NCBI GenBank assembly: GCA_041164825.1
Contig: JBEAOO010000240.1
Span: 1 to 19,542 of the forward strand
Direction of reading: 5' to 3'
Origin: JBEAOO01 sp041164825
GTDB lineage: Bacteria; Pseudomonadota; Gammaproteobacteria; Burkholderiales; Burkholderiaceae_C
DNA length: 19,542 nucleotides
Shown here one piece after another: positions 1-7,572 of this stretch. The notes beneath the pieces are model-generated. The model worked only from the letters and a program-made list of their open reading frames with translations, searched no databases and was not told where the DNA came from. The number at the start of each line of letters is the position of its first letter. The stretch's first letter is position 1. The translations under genes were made by a program, and so were the position numbers.

Positions 1-459
1 CTCGCGGTCCGACAACTTTTCGTGCGCGTTGCCGGCCGTGGGCGTGGTCAGGCTCTCGACCAGCATCTGCGCGATCTCGGGCGTCACGTACTTGCGGCCT
101 TGGGCCACGGTGCGCACGGCGGTGACGATGACGGCCGGATCGCCCCCCTTGTTGACGTAGCCAAACGCGCCGGCCTTGAGCGCGCGGATGGCGTATTGGT
201 CTTCGGGGTACATGCTGACCACCAGCACCTTGAGCGGGCTGCCCTCTTCCTTGAGCACGTGCAACACGTCCAAGCCGCTGCGCCCGGGCAGGTTGATGTC
301 GAGCACCAGCACATCACAACTGCCCGCGCGCAGCAGGCTGCGCAGCTCGCCGTAGTCGCCGGCCTCGCCCACCACCTCGATGTCGGGCGCGTCGCACAGG
401 GTGTCGCGGATGCCACGCCGAATCAGCGCGTGGTCGTCACAGAGCATCACCTTGATCAT
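1..459 (-). CDS. NarL/FixJ-type response regulator, 3' end beyond the left edge
   Basis: Transcription factor half of a two-component system. 153 codons are visible. The receiver domain fills residues 1-120: acidic pair D8/D9, phospho-acceptor D54 in the context VLDINLPG, S82 in VVSMYP, and K104 in YVNKG. The last visible residues, KLSDRE, are the start of a LuxR-type helix-turn-helix, so the missing part should be about 60 residues of DNA-binding domain. The ATG overlaps the TGA of the upstream kinase gene (ATGA at 456-459), so the two are translationally coupled and the kinase is its likely phospho-donor. The regulon cannot be read from the window. Its divergent position next to the chemotaxis operon suggests, but does not show, a role in motility control. 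Confidence 0.92.
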   Translation of the reverse strand, partial: MIKVMLCDDHALIRRGIRDTLCDAPDIEVVGEAGDYGELRSLLRAGSCDVLVLDINLPGRSGLDVLHVLKEEGSPLKVLVVSMYPEDQYAIRALKAGAFGYVNKGGDPAVIVTAVRTVAQGRKYVTPEIAQMLVESLTTPTAGNAHEKLSDRE

Positions 460-1613
460 AGTTTTCCCCAGCCGGTCGGGTCGGAATCGTTGGAGCGGGC
501 GGCCAGCGGCGGGGCCGCCAGGTCCGGGTCGTCGTCGGTCAGCGGCACCGACAAAATCAGCGTGGTGCCGCTGCCGCCGCTGCTCAGGTCGACCCAGCCG
601 CCCACGGTGCGCGCGCGCTCGTGCAGGCCGCGGATGCCAAAGGAGCGCGCCTTGGCCAAATCGACCTGGCTCAGGCCGCGGCCGTTGTCGCTCACCTCCA
701 GCGAGAGCACGCCGCCGGCCAGCGCCAGGTCGATCTCGACCCGACTGGCCTGGGCGTGTTTGGAGATGTTGGTGAGCGCCTCCTGGGCGGTGCGGTAGGC
801 CACCAGGGGCACGCCAACCGGCAGCTCGGGCAGGCCCTCGGGCGGCAGGCGCAGCACGCAGGCCACGCCGGTGCGGCGCTCAAAGCGCGCGGCCATCCAT
901 TGCAGCGCGGCCACCAGGCCCTGCTCCAAGATGGCGGGGCGCAGGTTGTGCATGATGCGCTGGCTCGATTCGATCGCGTGGGTCACGGTTTCGAGCGCCG
1001 AATTCACGCGCGCCTTCACCTCGGCGTCGTCGGCGTGGCGGGCGATCCAGGCCAGCTCAAACTTGAGCGCGGTCAAGGAGCCGCCCACGTCGTCGTGGAT
1101 CTCGCGCGCAATGGCCGCGCGCTCTTGCTCGATGCTGGTTTGCAAATGCTGGGCGAGCTCTTGCAGGCGGTGCTTGGAGGCATCCAGCGCCAAGTCGGCC
1201 TTGGCGCGAGCGCGCCGGTTTTCGCTCGACTCGATGGCGTGCAGCAGCGCCGGCACCAAGCGCGCCAGATTGCCTTTGATCAAGTAGTCGCTGGCGCCGT
1301 TGCGCATGGCGGTCACGGCCGTGTCCTCACCGATCTCGCCCGAGACCAGCACAAACGGCACCTCGTTGCCGCTGGCGCGCAGCAAATCGAGCGCCACCAG
1401 GCCCGAGAAGCCGGGCAGGTTGTAGTCGGAAATGATGGCGTCCCAGGGCTGGGCCAGCGCGGCCAAAAACTGCGCCTCGGTGTCGACGCGCGTGACGCGC
1501 ACCGCCAAGCCGCCGCGCACCAGATGCGTCATCACCAGCTCGTGGTCGAGGCGCGAATCCTCCAAATGCAGGATCTTGTATTCCCGGTCCATCGGGGCGG
1601 CGTCGTGCGTCAT
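456..1613 (-). CDS. Receiver-HisKA_3 histidine kinase (NarL-type sensor with N-terminal receiver)
   Basis: Soluble 385-residue kinase with no membrane segment. Residues about 12-130 form a receiver domain (E18/D19, phospho-acceptor D63 in IISDYNLPG, S91, K113). A helical linker leads to a HisKA_3 dimerization and phosphotransfer segment with H173 in REIHDDVGGSL. The HATPase_c domain follows, with an N-box around TAQEALTNISKHAQ and a G-box DNGRG. The architecture is that of NarX/UhpB-class kinases, but with a receiver instead of a transmembrane sensor, so the input is probably phosphorylation by another kinase or an intracellular partner. It overlaps the downstream response-regulator gene by 4 bases. 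The start is uncertain: M1 or M8 (MDREYKI) both lack a clear Shine-Dalgarno. It is divergent from the chemotaxis operon across about 177 bases. Confidence 0.9.
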   Translation of the reverse strand: MTHDAAPMDREYKILHLEDSRLDHELVMTHLVRGGLAVRVTRVDTEAQFLAALAQPWDAIISDYNLPGFSGLVALDLLRASGNEVPFVLVSGEIGEDTAVTAMRNGASDYLIKGNLARLVPALLHAIESSENRRARAKADLALDASKHRLQELAQHLQTSIEQERAAIAREIHDDVGGSLTALKFELAWIARHADDAEVKARVNSALETVTHAIESSQRIMHNLRPAILEQGLVAALQWMAARFERRTGVACVLRLPPEGLPELPVGVPLVAYRTAQEALTNISKHAQASRVEIDLALAGGVLSLEVSDNGRGLSQVDLAKARSFGIRGLHERARTVGGWVDLSSGGSGTTLILSVPLTDDDPDLAAPPLAARSNDSDPTGWGKL

Positions 1614-1690
1614 GGGCGTGAAGTATGCCGCGCCGCAGCCGCGCTTCGGCCTGAAAGCGAATACCGGTCGAAAGCCCCCCTTGTTCGGCC

Positions 1691-1717
1691 TAATGTTTTA
1701 TGCCCAGCTGCCGAAAA
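1691..1717 (+). promoter_or_regulatory. Sigma-28 (FliA-type) promoter of the chemotaxis operon
   Basis: TAATGTTT at 1691-1698, exactly 11 bases, then GCCGAAAA at 1710-1717. The enterobacterial sigma-28 consensus is TAAAGTTT-N11-GCCGATAA, so 14 of 16 specified positions and the spacing match. Transcription would start near 1724, about 65 bases upstream of the first gene. This is the only promoter-like signal I find in the 1614-1790 gap. Nothing convincing is visible for the divergent kinase operon. Confidence 0.75.
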
Positions 1718-1790
1718 TGGCCCTGACACGCCATGTTGGCGGCCCTCCCGGCCGACCGAGGTGGCCCCCCCGACGCCAACGCGGAGCGCG

Positions 1791-2258
1791 ATGCCGATGA
1801 ACACAACCCAATCAGAGATGGCCTCAGCGGCCCTGCCGCTCGCGGCAGCGGCCGACCTGCAAGACCATCTGCTGACAGCGACCCACGACCTGGATCGCCT
1901 GCAGACCTTGCTGGCCGATGCCTGCGACACGCTGATGGCGCGCTTTTTGGGCGCCTCCGAGCAAGTGCGCGGCCTGATGGACAACAGTGCGCCCGCCAGC
2001 GACAGCCCCAGCGCGGCCCCACCCGTCTACGACGAGCTGATGCAACAACTCGGCGGTGCCGTGGTGGCGCTGCAGTTCCAGGACATGGCCTCGCAGCTCA
2101 TTGCCCACGCCAACCGCCGCCTGCGCAACTGCGCCGACCGCCTGGCCTCGGACACCTTTGACAACGAAGACGGAGACACGGTGATCGAAGCGCCCCCGCT
2201 GCGGCCCAACCCCGTCACACAGGACGAGATGGACGCGGGTTCCGTCGACCTGTTCTGA
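1791..2258 (+). CDS. Short CheZ-like putative CheY-P phosphatase
   Basis: A 155-residue protein, the first gene of the chemotaxis operon and directly upstream of cheY. Long N-terminal helical region (about 15-63), a Pro/Ala/Ser-rich break (66-78), a second helix (80-118) and an acidic tail. Two CheZ hallmarks are visible. One is LQFQDMASQ, which places D98 and Q102 with the same D-x3-Q spacing as the catalytic Asp143/Gln147 of E. coli CheZ (FQDLTGQ). The other is the extreme C-terminus, QDEMDAGSVDLF, which resembles the CheY-docking tail of CheZ (QDQVDDLLDSLGF). At 155 residues it is shorter than E. coli CheZ (214), so it would be a reduced version. Start: ATG at 1791 or 1797, both served by GGAG at 1783-1786. 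It could instead be an unrelated helical chemotaxis accessory protein; the activity is inferred. Confidence 0.72.
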   Translation: MPMNTTQSEMASAALPLAAAADLQDHLLTATHDLDRLQTLLADACDTLMARFLGASEQVRGLMDNSAPASDSPSAAPPVYDELMQQLGGAVVALQFQDMASQLIAHANRRLRNCADRLASDTFDNEDGDTVIEAPPLRPNPVTQDEMDAGSVDLF

Positions 2259-2316
2259 CCGCCCGGCAGCAGCCCCTCCCTCGAACACCCCTCCCCCCTT
2301 TTCCCCGGAGAACAAC

Positions 2317-2679
2317 ATGCAATCAATCCTCGCTGTCGACGACTCGGCTTCGATGCGCCAGATGGTCAGCTTCACGCTCAAGAGCGCGGGCTTCAATGTG
2401 GTGGAGGCCGTGGACGGCCAGGACGCCTGGGAAAAGGCCGGCTCGCGCGATTTCGACCTGGTGCTGACCGACCAAAACATGCCCCGCATGGACGGCATCA
2501 GCCTGACCAAGAAGCTGCGCGACAACCCCAAGTTCAAGAGCACGCCGATCCTGATCCTGACCACCGAGTCGAGCGACCAGATGAAGCAAGCCGGCCGCGC
2601 CGCAGGCGCCACCGGTTGGTTGGTGAAGCCGTTCGATCCGGCCAAGCTGATCGAAGTCATCAAAAAGGTTGTGCGCTGA
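2317..2679 (+). CDS. cheY: Chemotaxis response regulator CheY
   Basis: Single-domain receiver of 120 residues with no output domain. D8/D9 bind Mg2+, D52 (LTDQNMPRMDG) is the phospho-acceptor, T82 and K104 (LVKPF) complete the switch site, and W101 sits where the aromatic switch residue usually lies. It carries the signal from CheA to the flagellar motor switch. A clean GGAG (2307-2310) lies 6 bases before the ATG. It sits between the CheZ-like gene and cheA. The protein is of the single-domain CheY-like type common in cheY-cheA pairs of betaproteobacteria; a second CheY elsewhere in the genome is possible and would affect which one drives the motor. Confidence 0.95.
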   Translation: MQSILAVDDSASMRQMVSFTLKSAGFNVVEAVDGQDAWEKAGSRDFDLVLTDQNMPRMDGISLTKKLRDNPKFKSTPILILTTESSDQMKQAGRAAGATGWLVKPFDPAKLIEVIKKVVR

Positions 2680-2731
2680 GGCCATCCGGCCCGCCGCCAC
2701 CCCACACACGCGAGACAACAGGAGTTCTCCC

Positions 2732-4900
2732 ATGGCCGAGATGACCGTTGAAGGGTCCAACGCCGGTGCAGGCATCGATCTGAGTCAGTTCTACCAAGTC
2801 TTCTTTGAAGAAGCGGGTGAAAACATTGACCGCATGGAGCAGTTGCTGCTCGACATCGACCTGGAAGCCGCCGACGACGAAGAGCTGAATTCGATCTTCC
2901 GCTGCGCGCACTCGGTCAAGGGCGGTGCCGCGACCTTCGGCTTTGCCGACGTGGCCGAGCTCACCCACCACCTGGAAACCTTGCTCGACAAGCTGCGCCG
3001 CCACGAACTGGCCCCCAGCAACGGCATGGTCGATGTGCTGCTGCAATCGGGCGACGCGCTGCGCTCGCTGCTGGCCCGCCACCAAGGCTCGGCCGGCGAC
3101 GCCGTCGACACCTCGGAACTGGTGGCGCAAATTGCCGCCTACGCCCACGGCGAAGCCCCGCCGCCTGCGGCCAAGGCCGCCCCGGCCCCCGCGCCGGTGG
3201 CTGCTGCACCAGCACCTGTTGCTGCGACACCGGTGGTGGCCGGCCCGCGCTCGCTGGAGCTGCGTGTGGGCCCGCTCGACAAACCCGAGCAGGCCGACAA
3301 CCTGGTGGAGTTGTTCAAGGAAATCATCGACCTCGGCACCATCGAGCCGCTCGACGGTGGCCACGGCAGCGACGGCATGCGCCGCTTCCATGTGAAAACC
3401 ACCAGCAGCGACGACGACCTGCTGGACCTGTTCACCTTCCACGTGGCGCGCGAGCAAGTGCAACTGCTGCCGCTGACCTCGGGCTACGGTTTTCACGCCG
3501 GCAACCCGGGCGCGCCCGCCGCTGAGGCCCCCGCCCCGGCTGTGGCCGCCCCCACGCCGGCCAAAGACCCCGGCTACGGCTTTTTTGACGACGCCCCAGG
3601 CGCCCCGGGTGCGGCCGCTGCGGCGCCCGCCGCCGCCGATTCGGCCGAAGTGACTGCGCCCGCCCCGGTGGCCGAAGCCCCCAAAGCCGCCGCGCCGCGC
3701 GCCGCACGCGCCGACAAGGGCGCCACCGCCACGCTCGAATCGAGCACGCTGCGCGTGTCGGTCGAGAAGGTCGATCAGCTGATCAACCTGGTGGGCGAGC
3801 TCGTGATCACGCAAGCCATGCTGGCGCAAAACAGCAAGGACATCGACCCCGGCCTCTACCAGCAACTCACCGCGGGCCTGGCCGACCTCGACCGCAACAC
3901 CCGCGATCTGCAGGAATCGGTGATGTCGATTCGCATGATCCCGATGTCGGTGGTGTTCAACCGCTTCCCGCGCATGTTGCGCGACCTGGCCGCCAAGCTG
4001 GGCAAGAAGGTCGACTTCGTGACCTCGGGCGAGGCCACCGAACTCGACAAGGGCTTGGTGGAAAAAATCACCGACCCGCTGACCCACCTGGTGCGCAACA
4101 GCTGCGACCACGGCATCGAATCACCGGCCGAGCGCCTGGCACATGGCAAGTCGGAACACGGCACCATCACGCTCAGCGCCTCGCACCAAGGTGGCTCGAT
4201 TTGCATTGAAGTGCGCGACGACGGCAAGGGCCTGTCGCGCGAAAAATTGATCAAGAAGGCGCGCGAAAAAGGCATCGATGCGCCCGACAGCATGACCGAC
4301 AGCGAGGTCTGGAGCCTGATCTTTGCGCCCGGCTTCTCGACCGCCGAAGTGGTGACCGATGTATCGGGCCGCGGTGTCGGCATGGACGTGGTGAAGAAGA
4401 ACATCACCTCGCTCGGCGGCACGGTGGAAATCGACTCGGCCGAAGGTTACGGCATGCGCGTGAGCGTGCGCCTGCCGCTGACGCTGGCCATCATGGACGG
4501 CATGAGCGTGGGTGTGGGCGAAGAGGTCTACATCATTCCGCTGTCGTCGGTGGTGGAGTCGTTCCAGGTGCGCGACCACATGATCAAGACCATCGGCAAC
4601 GCCGGCCGCGTGGTGGAAGTGCGCGACGAGTACATGCCGGTGCTGGAGCTGGAGCAGGTGTTCAACGTGCCGCGCTTCGACTTCGACAACGCCAGCGGCA
4701 TCATGGTGGTGGTGGAGGCCGAAGGTGGCCGCGTCGCCATGCTGGTGGACGAGTTGCTCGGCCAGCAGCAGGTGGTGGTGAAGAACCTCGAAGCCAACTA
4801 CCGCCGCGTCAACGACATCTCGGGCGCCACCATCATGGGTGATGGCCGCGTGGCGCTGATTCTGGACGTGGGCAGCCTGGTGCGGCGCTCGCGGCACTGA
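2732..4900 (+). CDS. cheA: Chemotaxis histidine kinase CheA
   Basis: Cytoplasmic kinase of 722 residues that autophosphorylates and passes the phosphate to CheY. P1/Hpt domain with phospho-His H60 in CAHSVKGGAATFGF. Pro/Ala linker (about 145-165). P2-like domain (about 165-250). A second low-complexity Pro/Ala linker (about 255-335) containing two GYGF motifs at 251-254 and 281-284. P3 dimerization domain from about 338 (STLRVSVEKVDQLINLVGEL). P4 ATPase with N-box N456 (HLVRNSCDHG), G1 box D496-G500 (DDGKG) and G2 box G546-M551 (GRGVGM). P5 CheW-like domain at the C-terminus (about 590-722). Start chosen at ATG 2732 because AGGAG at 2720-2724 lies 7 bases upstream; the frame stays open further upstream but into the cheY end. 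Full length, all key residues present. Confidence 0.96.
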   Translation: MAEMTVEGSNAGAGIDLSQFYQVFFEEAGENIDRMEQLLLDIDLEAADDEELNSIFRCAHSVKGGAATFGFADVAELTHHLETLLDKLRRHELAPSNGMVDVLLQSGDALRSLLARHQGSAGDAVDTSELVAQIAAYAHGEAPPPAAKAAPAPAPVAAAPAPVAATPVVAGPRSLELRVGPLDKPEQADNLVELFKEIIDLGTIEPLDGGHGSDGMRRFHVKTTSSDDDLLDLFTFHVAREQVQLLPLTSGYGFHAGNPGAPAAEAPAPAVAAPTPAKDPGYGFFDDAPGAPGAAAAAPAAADSAEVTAPAPVAEAPKAAAPRAARADKGATATLESSTLRVSVEKVDQLINLVGELVITQAMLAQNSKDIDPGLYQQLTAGLADLDRNTRDLQESVMSIRMIPMSVVFNRFPRMLRDLAAKLGKKVDFVTSGEATELDKGLVEKITDPLTHLVRNSCDHGIESPAERLAHGKSEHGTITLSASHQGGSICIEVRDDGKGLSREKLIKKAREKGIDAPDSMTDSEVWSLIFAPGFSTAEVVTDVSGRGVGMDVVKKNITSLGGTVEIDSAEGYGMRVSVRLPLTLAIMDGMSVGVGEEVYIIPLSSVVESFQVRDHMIKTIGNAGRVVEVRDEYMPVLELEQVFNVPRFDFDNASGIMVVVEAEGGRVAMLVDELLGQQQVVVKNLEANYRRVNDISGATIMGDGRVALILDVGSLVRRSRH

Positions 4901-4972
4901 GCGCACCGCCCCGCTCACGCTCACGCATCACGCCCTCCAGAGACAGACAACAACAAGACACCGGTCGTTGCC

Positions 4973-6823
4973 ATGAACTTCAACAATCTCAGAATCTCCA
5001 CGCGCTTGAGCATCGGTTTCGGTGCGGTGCTGCTGCTGATGGCCATCTCGACCGGCCTGGCGTGGCTGCGCTTGTCGAACGCCGAGCAGGCGGTGGCCAA
5101 GACCGCCCGCTACGGCGTGAACGCGCAAATCACCTCGGCCTGGCTGGGCAAGACCGAGCTCAACGTGAGCCGCGTGCTGGCCATTGCCCAGACCACCGGG
5201 CTGGAGCATGTACAGACCTACTTTGAGCCGCTGATGAAGCAGACCACGGCCGAAATCAACGCGCTGCAAAAGAAGCTGGAAGAAGAAATCACCAGCGAAA
5301 AAGGCAAGCTGCTTTTGGCCGGGGTGAGCGAGAAGCGCAAGGTCTATGTGGACAGCCGCAACGCGATGATGAAGTTGATCCAGGCCGGCGACACCGAGGA
5401 AGTCGCCAAGCGCCTGGACAGCGAGGTCAAGCCGGCCATTGATGCGTATCTGGCCACCATGCGTGAACTGCGCGACTTTGAAGACGCGCTGGTGAACGAC
5501 TACACCGCGGCCGCGGCCAGTGAACTGCGCGCCGCCGAGACCACGGTGGTGGCCTTGTTATTCGTCAGTCTGGCGATCGGGGCGACCATGGGCCTGACCA
5601 TCACCCGCTCGGTCACCGGCCCGCTCAAAGACGCCGTGCAAGCCGCCGAAGCCATCGCCGCCAACGACCTGACCCGCACCATCCAAACCGGCCGCCAAGA
5701 CGAGTTGGGCGAGCTGCAAAACGCGCTCAAGCAAATGCAAGACGCGCTGCGCAGCGTGGTGAGCCAGGTGCGCAACGGCACCGACAGCATCAGCGTGGCG
5801 TCCACACAGATCGCCTCGGGCAACCACGACCTCTCGGCCCGCACCGAACAAACCGCCGCCAACCTGCAGCAGGCCGCCGCCTCGATGGAGCAGCTGAACG
5901 CGACCGTGAAGCACTCGGCCGACTCGGCCCGCCAAGCCAACCAGCTGGCCAGCTCGGCCGCCGACGTGGCGCAGCGCGGTGGCGCCGTGGTGGCCCAGGT
6001 GGTCACCACGATGAACGAGATCAACACCAGCAGCCGCAAGATCGCCGACATCATTGGCGTGATCGATGGCATTGCCTTCCAGACCAACATCCTGGCGCTC
6101 AACGCGGCGGTGGAAGCCGCCCGCGCGGGCGAGCAAGGCCGCGGTTTTGCGGTGGTGGCCGGTGAAGTGCGCAGCCTGGCCGGCCGCAGTGCCGAAGCCG
6201 CGCGCGAAATCAAAAGCCTCATTGGCGCCAGCGTGGAGCGCGTGGACGCCGGCACCAAGCTGGTGGGCGACGCGGGCCACACCATGACCGAGATCGTCGG
6301 CTCGGTGCAGCGCGTGGCCGACATCATTGGCGAGATCACCGCCGCCGCGGGTGAGCAAAGCGATGGCATCGGCCAAGTGAACGCCGCGGTGAGCCAGCTC
6401 GACCACATGACGCAGCAAAACGCCGCGCTGGTGGAAGAGTCGGCCTCGGCCGCCGAATCGATGCGCGACCAGGCGCAAGCGCTGGCCGCGCTGGTGGGCA
6501 TGTTCCGCCTCGATGCTGGCAGCAGCCAGCCCGCCCACGCGCCCACAGCGAGCCGCACCCACACCTCGGCGCCCAAGCCAGCCAAAGCGCTGGCGGCGGC
6601 GCCGTCGGTGCAGGCACACCAGCGTGCCCAGGCACCCGCACCGGTGTCCGCACCCGCCACCCGCGGCCCCGCCCAGACCAGCGTGCCCACGCTGCCGATG
6701 TCGTCGGCCGTGAAGGCCACGCCGGCTGAAGCGCCCAGCCGCGCTGCCGCCACGTCTTCACCGGCGCCTGCGCCATCCGCCTCCACAGCCACCGCCGACA
6801 GCGGGGACTGGGAAACCTTCTGA
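4973..6823 (+). CDS. Methyl-accepting chemotaxis protein 1, with C-terminal DWETF tether
   Basis: Transmembrane chemoreceptor of 616 residues. TM1 about 12-32, periplasmic helical-bundle ligand domain (4HB-MCP type) about 33-189, TM2 about 190-214, HAMP about 215-265, then the coiled-coil signalling domain with its conserved tip around D365 (DGIAFQTNILALNAA). After the coiled coil ends near F511 there is a Pro/Ala/Ser/Thr-rich flexible tail of about 100 residues ending in DWETF. This closely matches the NWETF pentapeptide that recruits CheR and CheB in enterobacterial Tar/Tsr. It is the only receptor of the five here with that tail, so it may be the high-abundance type receptor. It lies 72 bases after cheA; the Shine-Dalgarno is weak. 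The ligand cannot be predicted. Confidence 0.94.
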   Translation: MNFNNLRISTRLSIGFGAVLLLMAISTGLAWLRLSNAEQAVAKTARYGVNAQITSAWLGKTELNVSRVLAIAQTTGLEHVQTYFEPLMKQTTAEINALQKKLEEEITSEKGKLLLAGVSEKRKVYVDSRNAMMKLIQAGDTEEVAKRLDSEVKPAIDAYLATMRELRDFEDALVNDYTAAAASELRAAETTVVALLFVSLAIGATMGLTITRSVTGPLKDAVQAAEAIAANDLTRTIQTGRQDELGELQNALKQMQDALRSVVSQVRNGTDSISVASTQIASGNHDLSARTEQTAANLQQAAASMEQLNATVKHSADSARQANQLASSAADVAQRGGAVVAQVVTTMNEINTSSRKIADIIGVIDGIAFQTNILALNAAVEAARAGEQGRGFAVVAGEVRSLAGRSAEAAREIKSLIGASVERVDAGTKLVGDAGHTMTEIVGSVQRVADIIGEITAAAGEQSDGIGQVNAAVSQLDHMTQQNAALVEESASAAESMRDQAQALAALVGMFRLDAGSSQPAHAPTASRTHTSAPKPAKALAAAPSVQAHQRAQAPAPVSAPATRGPAQTSVPTLPMSSAVKATPAEAPSRAAATSSPAPAPSASTATADSGDWETF

Positions 6824-6902
6824 CCGAGCTGCTCAACCCCGCAGCGCCCAGACCCATCCCGCCTTTTCACCCCGCTTTTCTGCCCCACCCGAGGACACCA
6901 CC

Positions 6903-7415
6903 ATGGACATGACCATCGACTCCGCACACGCCACCCGCAACGAGGTCTCGCGCGCCCAACAAGCGGCCGGCGAGTACCTGACCTTTCGCCTCGGCGAAGA
7001 GGAATACGGCATCGACATCCTGAAGGTGCAGGAGATCCGCTCCTACGAATCGCCCACCCGCATTGCCAATGCGCCCTCCTTCATCAAGGGCGTGGTCAAC
7101 CTGCGCGGCGTGATCGTGCCGATCGTCGACCTGCGCCTGAAGCTGGGCTGCGACTCGGCCGACTACAACGGCTTCACCGTGGTGATCGTGCTGAACGTGC
7201 ACGGCCGCGTGGTGGGCGCCGTGGTGGACTCGGTGTCGGACGTGCTGGAGCTGAGCAAAGAAGCCATCAAGCCCGCGCCGGAAATGAACTCCTCGGTGGA
7301 CGCCAACTTCATCACCGGCATCGGCAGCGTGTCCGACCGCATGTTGATCTTGATGGACATCGAAGCGCTGATGAGCAGCGAAGACATGGGCCTGATCAGC
7401 AACATGTCGCACTGA
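6903..7415 (+). CDS. cheW: Chemotaxis coupling protein CheW
   Basis: Adaptor of 170 residues that links receptors to the P5 domain of CheA in the receptor array. After a 24-residue N-terminal extension the CheW fold begins at EYLTFRLGEEEYGIDILKV and contains the hallmark segments VQEIRSY, FIKGVVNLRGVIVPIVDLR and VVDSVSDVLEL. It ends with a short Met/Ser-rich tail. GAGG (6891-6894) lies 8 bases before the ATG. It sits between MCP1 and MCP2, inside the operon, as expected for a core array component. Confidence 0.96.
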   Translation: MDMTIDSAHATRNEVSRAQQAAGEYLTFRLGEEEYGIDILKVQEIRSYESPTRIANAPSFIKGVVNLRGVIVPIVDLRLKLGCDSADYNGFTVVIVLNVHGRVVGAVVDSVSDVLELSKEAIKPAPEMNSSVDANFITGIGSVSDRMLILMDIEALMSSEDMGLISNMSH

Positions 7416-7423
7416 ACGGCGCG

Positions 7424-7439
7424 GCCCGCGGCCGCGGGC
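7424..7439. repeat. 16-bp perfect GC palindrome after cheW
   Basis: GCCCGCGGCCGCGGGC is its own reverse complement and lies 8 bases after the cheW stop. As RNA it could fold only with a minimal loop. No T-run follows, so it is not a standard terminator. It could slow transcription or protect upstream mRNA ends, but this is speculation. The rest of the 157-base gap to MCP2 shows nothing except the AAGGAG at 7558-7563 that serves MCP2. Confidence 0.6.
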
Positions 7440-7572
7440 TCGCACCGGCGAACTGCCACTGAAGACAAACCGATGACCTCGGTGTTTGGGACCGGGGCAC
7501 GCCGCCGCATGACGACCCGATGCGCAGCCACACACCGGCCGCGCCACGCAGAGGTCCAAGGAGACCACAAAC

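Noticed and set aside
2660..4111. Long minus-strand open frame (483 codons) opposite cheA, and similar frames opposite every MCP (for example 7858-9153, 9701-11350)
   Set aside because: These are antisense shadows of strongly GC3-biased genes: composition is His/Gly/Ala/Arg-rich without domains, and the opposite strand encodes complete known proteins.
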